Shown here piece by piece: positions 1 through 3,394 of a stretch of 5,417 bases of DNA. Origin of the DNA: Cloacimonetes bacterium UBA6081 (GTDB lineage Bacteria; Cloacimonadota; Cloacimonadia; Cloacimonadales; Cloacimonadaceae); contig DIXL01000095.1 of NCBI GenBank assembly GCA_002428685.1, positions 1-5,417 of the forward strand. Direction: 5' to 3'. The notes under the pieces were generated by a model. It searched no databases and was not told where the DNA came from. It saw nothing but the letters and a program-made list of their open reading frames with translations. The translations under genes were made by a program, and so were the position numbers. The stretch's first letter is position 1. Each line of letters starts with the position of its first letter.

Positions 1-347
1 CAGTAAGTATTCAGCATAATGGCTCTGCCAGCGATTATTATAGCATCGTGCCTGCTCAGCCCTTAAAATTTAATGTGAATAACGCTCGGAATGCCTATGT
101 GTACGTGCGGCCTCGCCTTTTGGACAGAAGCATTCCCAAACTGGGGCTGTTTGTAAATGGAGACTTGGTGCAAACCATCGAATTTGACCTGAAACGAACC
201 ACAAAATATCACACTCAAGGCATTAAAAACCTGGGCATTGCCAAAAAGCTCGACCTGCCCAAAAATAGAGGAAGCAGCGAATATGAACTGCGTGCTTTGT
301 CTGAGCATCTGTTTTTTGCCAAACCCGTATTGATAAAGGAAAACTAA
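1..347 (+). CDS. C-terminal part of an unrecognised, probably exported beta-rich protein (5' end outside window)
   Basis: The reading frame beginning at base 3 is open from the window edge to TAA at 345-347, giving about 114 visible residues with no stop upstream. This is therefore the tail of a longer gene; the GTG at 48 is an internal Val codon, not a supported start. The visible part has alternating hydrophobic/polar segments (for example PLKFNV, AYVYVRPRLL, LGLFVNGDLVQTIEFDL, YELRAL), which suggests a beta-sandwich domain. It has no Cys, no membrane helix and no catalytic motif I can name. The next gene starts 10 bases downstream, with its Shine-Dalgarno overlapping this stop codon, so the two are probably co-translated. 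Because that neighbour is an outer-membrane barrel, I infer a periplasmic or surface role. I do not recognise the family, and a carbohydrate- or ligand-binding sandwich is only one possibility. Confidence 0.75.
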   Translation, partial: VSIQHNGSASDYYSIVPAQPLKFNVNNARNAYVYVRPRLLDRSIPKLGLFVNGDLVQTIEFDLKRTTKYHTQGIKNLGIAKKLDLPKNRGSSEYELRALSEHLFFAKPVLIKEN

Positions 348-352
348 GGGAG
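346..352 (+). promoter_or_regulatory. Shine-Dalgarno site of the beta-barrel gene
   Basis: AAGGGAG lies 5 bases before the ATG at 358 and overlaps the last two bases of the upstream TAA. It supports 358 as the true start even though this places about 50 residues ahead of the signal peptide, and it implies translational coupling to the preceding gene. Confidence 0.7.
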
Positions 353-357
353 ATATA

Positions 358-1518
358 ATGCCCGAAAAAGTGCCCTTCAGTTCCACTTACAATCTTGTGA
401 ATCTGAAACAAGATACTTCACAAAGTGAGATTGACAAAAGTGGACAAAGCAATGATATCTCAAACCCAAGTCAGAACCAGGATAACGGAGCTTTCCACCG
501 AGTTGCAAGACGCAAAGGGAGTTTCAGGCCGATAATTCTTTCTCTGATGCTGGTTCTGTTGCTGGGTCGGGGGAATTTGCAAGCTCAGTTAACCGGTTCA
601 GTAAAACTAACTGCCGGATATTCGGATAACGTGTTTCAGCTTTCGGAGTATGATCTAAGCCGTTTTGAAGATAATCATGCCAATTTGGATTTTGCCGATA
701 CAACCGACGACCTCACCCTTGGCACAACTATTGAGCTGGCGTATCCAATGCTTTATCGCTGGTGGAAATTTACTCCTTCGGTGGTCGGGACGATTTCACA
801 AAACGTTAGTAACACCGATAAATACAGACGGGATGGAGCTTTACGCCTGCGTGTGGATAGATACTATTGGAACGCAACTGCTCAGGTAGCCTATAACCCT
901 TACATTTATTACCGAGATTTTAAGGATAGCGATGCCGGCGGAACTTTGGAAAAATACAGCTATAGCCGCAATACCTATCGTACCGATGTGGCAATTAGGC
1001 CTACCAGAAAAGCAACAATTAAAGCCAATATCCGTTATGAAGACTATTTTTATAACGAGTATTTTACCGAGGCAGATGGGTCGGCAATAACAGGCGGATT
1101 TGGCTTGAATTACCGTTTGCCCGCTTTTACAATAGATTTGGGATACGATTATCGTGATTATCAAAACGAGAATCTGGTGGATAATGATGATTCCAGCTAC
1201 CAAAGCAATATCTATAAAGGCAGCTTGGTTTTGCCGCGAATGCTTTTGAATAATGAGGGCTATACAGCCTGGCAACCATCCCTGGGGCTAAATTATGAGC
1301 AGCGCTTTTATCAGGGAGAAGGCTCTTGGTATGGCGGCAGAGCAGATTATACCTACACTATGAAAGCTGGATTTGAAGTATTTTTATCGCCCAAACTAAA
1401 TTTATCACTTGACTACTCTCACCTTTTCAGGAATGTAGAATCTGACAACGCAGAGTTGATCAAACTGAAGGAATACGGTGAAAATCGCATTACCACTGCG
1501 TTGAAATATAAGTTTTAG
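358..1518 (+). CDS. Outer-membrane beta-barrel protein with long N-terminal extension before the signal peptide
   Basis: This 386-residue protein probably forms a beta-barrel in the outer membrane. Residues 51-76 form a Sec signal peptide: basic RRK at 51-53, hydrophobic IILSLMLVLLL at 59-69, and a likely cut after LQA (A76). The mature part of about 310 residues is rich in Tyr, Asn and Asp, with amphipathic strands from start to end. It begins with a GYSDNVF motif (87-93), common in barrels that follow the first strand with a turn, and ends in the strand RITTALKYKF with terminal Phe, the usual BAM-type C-terminal signature. There is no lipobox or plug-domain motif. The odd feature is residues 1-50, which are hydrophilic and rich in Ser, Asn, Gln and Asp. 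The only starts between 358 and the hydrophobic core are GTG codons at 370 and 397 (still far upstream), and the ATG at 547 lies inside the core, so the extension cannot simply be trimmed. A pore or surface assembly partner of the preceding gene is plausible; the substrate is unknown. Confidence 0.82.
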   Translation: MPEKVPFSSTYNLVNLKQDTSQSEIDKSGQSNDISNPSQNQDNGAFHRVARRKGSFRPIILSLMLVLLLGRGNLQAQLTGSVKLTAGYSDNVFQLSEYDLSRFEDNHANLDFADTTDDLTLGTTIELAYPMLYRWWKFTPSVVGTISQNVSNTDKYRRDGALRLRVDRYYWNATAQVAYNPYIYYRDFKDSDAGGTLEKYSYSRNTYRTDVAIRPTRKATIKANIRYEDYFYNEYFTEADGSAITGGFGLNYRLPAFTIDLGYDYRDYQNENLVDNDDSSYQSNIYKGSLVLPRMLLNNEGYTAWQPSLGLNYEQRFYQGEGSWYGGRADYTYTMKAGFEVFLSPKLNLSLDYSHLFRNVESDNAELIKLKEYGENRITTALKYKF

Positions 1519-1520
1519 TT

Positions 1521-1525
1521 AGAGG
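1521..1525 (+). promoter_or_regulatory. Shine-Dalgarno site deciding the start at 1531
   Basis: AGAGG ends 5 bases before the ATG at 1531. The in-frame GTG at 1525 overlaps this site and has no ribosome-binding site of its own at proper spacing, so 1531 is preferred and the protein is two residues shorter. Confidence 0.6.
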
Positions 1526-1530
1526 TGAAC

Positions 1531-1857
1531 ATGCAGTTTTATCAGGAAAGCACACCAAAAAAGATTAAGGAATTTCTGGATCTGGTGGAAAACCACAAAG
1601 TGGATATCAGACATTATAAAAGCCCGGTTTTGGTGTGGGCAATTCAGGATGGCACCGTGTATTATTCCTTTTGGGAATCTGACACTTTAGATCGCTTTGG
1701 CCTTGATAATGTAGATGGCTGGGATTATGAAGAAGACCTGCTTTTCTGCCCCGATTGGGTGGCCGATAATGAAGAAGAAGATGACGACGACCTGGATGAT
1801 GACGACGACTTGGATTTGAACTTGTGCGATTTAAACCTAAAGCCACCGGTTAAATAA
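1531..1857 (+). CDS. Small protein with an Asp/Glu-rich tail, function unknown
   Basis: This 108-residue protein has no signal peptide or membrane segment and is probably cytoplasmic. Residues 1-78 look folded: an N-terminal helix-like stretch (KKIKEFLDLVENHK, 10-23), then beta-like segments with many aromatics (VLVWAIQDGTVYYSFW, 33-48; DGWDYEEDLLFCPDW, 62-76). Residues 79-100 are almost entirely Asp and Glu, followed by a short neutral-to-basic end (LKPPVK). The acidic tail is coded by a short imperfect tandem repeat of GAT/GAC codons (1780-1815). Two Cys (C73, C99) do not form a metal-binding pair motif. It sits 12 bases after the barrel gene and 2 bases before gpsA, so it is probably part of the operon. 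I do not recognise a family. An acidic tail could bind cations or basic partners, but this is inference. Real-gene support comes from the Shine-Dalgarno site, tight packing and protein-like composition. Confidence 0.78.
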   Translation: MQFYQESTPKKIKEFLDLVENHKVDIRHYKSPVLVWAIQDGTVYYSFWESDTLDRFGLDNVDGWDYEEDLLFCPDWVADNEEEDDDDLDDDDDLDLNLCDLNLKPPVK

Positions 1858-1859
1858 TT

Positions 1860-2867
1860 ATGCGCATTGCCATCATGGGTGGTGGAGGCTGGGGTTTGGC
1901 TTTGGCCAAGCTGCTTGGCGAAAACAATCATGAGCTGTTAGTGTGGGAGTTTAATCCCACATTTTTGCGTTTGCTGCAAGAAACGCATTCCAACCCCCAT
2001 CTTTTGAAAGATGTGGTGCTACCCCAGTCAATAGGCTTCACCAACAGTTTTACCGATGTGAGCAGCTTTGCTCCGCAGATTATGGTGTTGGCAACTCCCT
2101 CGCAGTTTGTCCGAAAAGTTGTGGCCTCCATGCCCAAAGAGATGTGGCAAAACGACAATCTGATAGCTGTGGTTAATGTGGCCAAAGGTATTGAAGAAAA
2201 CAGCCTGAAGACCATTGATGCCATTTTGAGCGAAGAACTTCCCAAGGCTATGCATCCCAAAATCTGTGCTCTGTCCGGCCCTTCGCATGCCGAGGAAGTT
2301 GCCCAAAAAGTGCCCACCACTGTTGTAATAGCAGGAAAAGACGAAGCTCTGTTAACAACCCTGCAAAGCGTATTCAGCAATAACTATTTCCGGGTTTACC
2401 GCAGCACCGATTTAATCGGAGTGGAAATCGGTGGTGCCGTAAAAAATATCATCGCTATTGCCGCAGGTATTGTTTCCGGGCTTGGTTTTGGCGATAACAC
2501 CATGGGAGCTTTGCTTACCCGCGGGATTGTGGAAATCAGCCGCTTTGGCAAAGCCATGAAGGCGCAACCGGAAACCTTTTTGGGCTTATCGGGGATTGGG
2601 GATCTTATCACCACAGCCATCTCACCACACAGCCGTAACCGCTTTGTAGGCTATGAAATTGGTAAGGGTAGAAGGCTGAAAGAAATTCTGGCAGAGATGG
2701 AAATGGTGGCAGAAGGCGTGGCAACCACCAGCAGCGTTTACTTTTTGGCCAAAGAGTTGCAGGTGGATATGCCGATTGTCCACCAAGTTTACCAAATTCT
2801 CCACGAAGATAAAAACCCGCGCCAAGCCATTACAGAGCTTATGACCCGCGAGCTGAAAGCCGAATAG
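1860..2867 (+). CDS. gpsA: NAD(P)-dependent glycerol-3-phosphate dehydrogenase
   Basis: GpsA reduces dihydroxyacetone phosphate to sn-glycerol 3-phosphate, the backbone precursor of membrane phospholipids, in the cytoplasm. The 335 residues match the family's usual length, and all landmarks are present in order. There is an N-terminal Rossmann motif GGGGWG (7-12, where GAGSWG is typical), NVAKGIE (106-112), LSGPSHAEEV (138-147), the catalytic lysine in GGAVKN (K195) with the following GLGFGDNTMGALLTRG (207-222), GLSGIGDLITT (242-252), SRNRFVG (258-264) and VAEGVATT (283-290). The ATG lies only 2 bases after the upstream TAA and has no strong Shine-Dalgarno, so translation probably depends on coupling to the acidic small protein gene. 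Placement behind an outer-membrane barrel gene rather than beside plsY/plsX is an unusual context, though genes further upstream cannot be seen. The gene looks intact and functional. Its TAG stop is followed after 4 bases by the palindromic element. Confidence 0.97.
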   Translation: MRIAIMGGGGWGLALAKLLGENNHELLVWEFNPTFLRLLQETHSNPHLLKDVVLPQSIGFTNSFTDVSSFAPQIMVLATPSQFVRKVVASMPKEMWQNDNLIAVVNVAKGIEENSLKTIDAILSEELPKAMHPKICALSGPSHAEEVAQKVPTTVVIAGKDEALLTTLQSVFSNNYFRVYRSTDLIGVEIGGAVKNIIAIAAGIVSGLGFGDNTMGALLTRGIVEISRFGKAMKAQPETFLGLSGIGDLITTAISPHSRNRFVGYEIGKGRRLKEILAEMEMVAEGVATTSSVYFLAKELQVDMPIVHQVYQILHEDKNPRQAITELMTRELKAE

Positions 2868-2871
2868 ATTA

Positions 2872-2940
2872 GCAGGAGTCATTGCTGCCGTTAATAGCTT
2901 TGAAGTTGTCTCAATTTCTTTTGGCAGCAAGGACTCATGC
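2872..2940. repeat. Hairpin A of the palindromic element, 4 nt after the gpsA stop
   Basis: The arms 2872-2889 (GCAGGAGTCATTGCTGCC) and 2923-2940 pair at 16 of 18 positions around a 33-nt loop. The mismatches are at pairs 4 (G2875/A2937) and 10 (A2881/G2931), bracketing a paired GAGTC. No run of T follows the right arm, so it is not a standard intrinsic terminator, but in gpsA mRNA it would be a strong 3' stem-loop. Confidence 0.8.
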
Positions 2941-2958
2941 GCACACCAAGCTCATATA

Positions 2959-3029
2959 GTGTGGAGTCGTTTTTGCCTTTCCCCAGCACAAACTTATCTC
3001 CCAATTTCACGGCTAAAAGGACTACACAC
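2959..3029. repeat. Central hairpin C of the palindromic element
   Basis: The arms 2959-2977 and 3011-3029 pair at 16 of 19 positions around a 33-nt loop; GTGTGGAGTCGTTTT pairs with AAAAGGACTACACAC with two mismatches, then GCC pairs with GGC. The arms resemble those of the outer hairpins (GGAGTC on the left, AAGGACT on the right) but are more diverged. Its centre, ~2994, coincides with the dyad of the whole element. Confidence 0.7.
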
Positions 3030-3047
3030 GGCACTAACACATTTTTC

Positions 3048-3117
3048 GCATGAGTCCTTCAGCCCCCCAAAACTGAGGTAGTTATGAAAAATGGGTTTGG
3101 GGCTGAATGACTCCTGT
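3048..3117. repeat. Hairpin B of the palindromic element, 4 nt beyond the stop of the minus-strand gene
   Basis: The arms 3049-3066 and 3099-3116 pair at 16 of 18 positions around a 32-nt loop, with a G-T wobble at 3048/3117. Mismatches T3051/C3114 and C3057/T3108 fall at the same stem positions as in hairpin A. Read on the minus strand, its outer 12-13 bases equal those of hairpin A, but the inner stem is CAGCCCC/GGGGCTG instead of GCTGCC/GGCAGC. T3042-3046 precedes the hairpin on the plus strand. On the minus strand it is followed by A residues, not T, so it is not a classical terminator for the minus gene. Confidence 0.8.
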
Positions 3118-3121
3118 TACC

Positions 3122-3394
3122 TCAGTATTTGCAAATCCGCTTGGTTTGCACCACCTTGTTATCCACTTTCAATTTCAGCAGATAGATTCCGCTGCTTACT
3201 TTACGATCATGTGCATCACAGCCGTTCCACAGGTATTCATGCTGCAAAGCTTGATCATTGCCTGTTATGCTCTTAACCTTCTGACCTTTGAGGTTGTAGA
3301 TGTCTATAACTGTTCTGGCGGGTTGGGAGAGTTCCACAGATAGCTTCAGATCACTGCTCATAGGATTGGGATAGGCCGCAAAGGCAATCTGCGG
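3122..3394 (-). other. C-terminal sorting domain (Por/T9SS type A, FlgD-like Ig fold) of the secreted protein
   Basis: The last 90 residues have the family's hallmarks in order. These are AAYPNPMSSDLKLSV (YPNP start), VIDIYNLKGQKVKSI, the LWNGCDAHDRKVSSGIYLL segment (usually W-[DN]-G-x-[DN]...SGIY), and a final lysine-bearing strand VDNKVVQTKRICKY. The Cys in WNGCD replaces the residue usually found there (often Lys/Arg/Thr) and another Cys lies three residues from the end; whether they pair is unknown. The presence of the tail predicts that the genome encodes PorU/PorV/SprA-type secretion components, none of which lie in this window. Confidence 0.88.

Larger units (their letters stand above)
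2870..3119. repeat. Nested palindromic repeat element filling the convergent intergenic space; MITE- or REP/BIME-like candidate
   Basis: This element occupies nearly the whole space between the gpsA stop (2867) and the stop of the minus-strand gene (3122). It consists of three successive imperfect hairpins (2872-2940, 2959-3029, 3048-3117) placed symmetrically around ~2994.5. The ends form a terminal inverted repeat: TAGCAGGAGTCATT (2870-2883) against the complement of 3106-3119, with 13 of 14 matches. An inner pair is perfect over 13 bases: AAGGACTCATGCG (2929-2941) and CGCATGAGTCCTT (3047-3059). The hairpin interval 2872-3117 is bordered by TA on each side, as expected for insertion by IS630/Tc1-type transposases, although TA pairs also occur by chance. 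I see no convincing coding capacity. The structure is read directly from the sequence; mobility is inferred. It could also be a co-opted 3'-end structure protecting both convergent transcripts. Confidence 0.8.

Noticed and set aside
48..347. A stand-alone 99-residue gene starting at GTG 48
   Set aside because: The frame is open to the window edge with protein-like sequence upstream (SIQHNGSASDYYSI), and no Shine-Dalgarno precedes the GTG; it is the tail of a longer gene.
841..1275. Minus-strand 144-residue ORF inside the barrel gene
   Set aside because: It is an Ile-rich antisense shadow of the beta-strand-coding sequence, fully contained in a well-supported gene.
1525..1530. GTG 1525 as the start of the acidic small protein
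   Set aside because: It overlaps the AGAGG ribosome-binding site that is properly spaced for the ATG at 1531.
1725..1931. Minus-strand Ser-rich ORF opposite the acidic tail
   Set aside because: Its serine run is just the antisense of the GAT/GAC/GAA repeat and it straddles two real genes; no ribosome-binding site.
1928..2380. Minus-strand ORF opposite gpsA
   Set aside because: It overlaps the highly conserved gpsA frame and has no recognisable domain.
2872..3117. CRISPR array or integron attC sites
   Set aside because: The repeats are inverted rather than direct, the 18-nt spacers are too short for CRISPR, and the RYYYAAC/GTTRRRY ends of attC sites are absent.
2872..3117. Pair of ordinary intrinsic terminators for the convergent genes
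   Set aside because: Neither outer hairpin is followed by a T run in the direction of the gene it serves. The loops (32-33 nt) are far longer than usual. A 3'-end role remains possible but not by the classical design.
2868..3121. tRNA or known small RNA gene
   Set aside because: No cloverleaf, no TPsiC-like GTTCGA segment and no recognisable riboswitch or 6S/SRP motif.
3091..3343. Plus-strand short ORFs leaving the palindromic element into the secreted-protein gene
   Set aside because: They are antisense to the conserved sorting domain and have no convincing ribosome-binding site or protein-like pattern.
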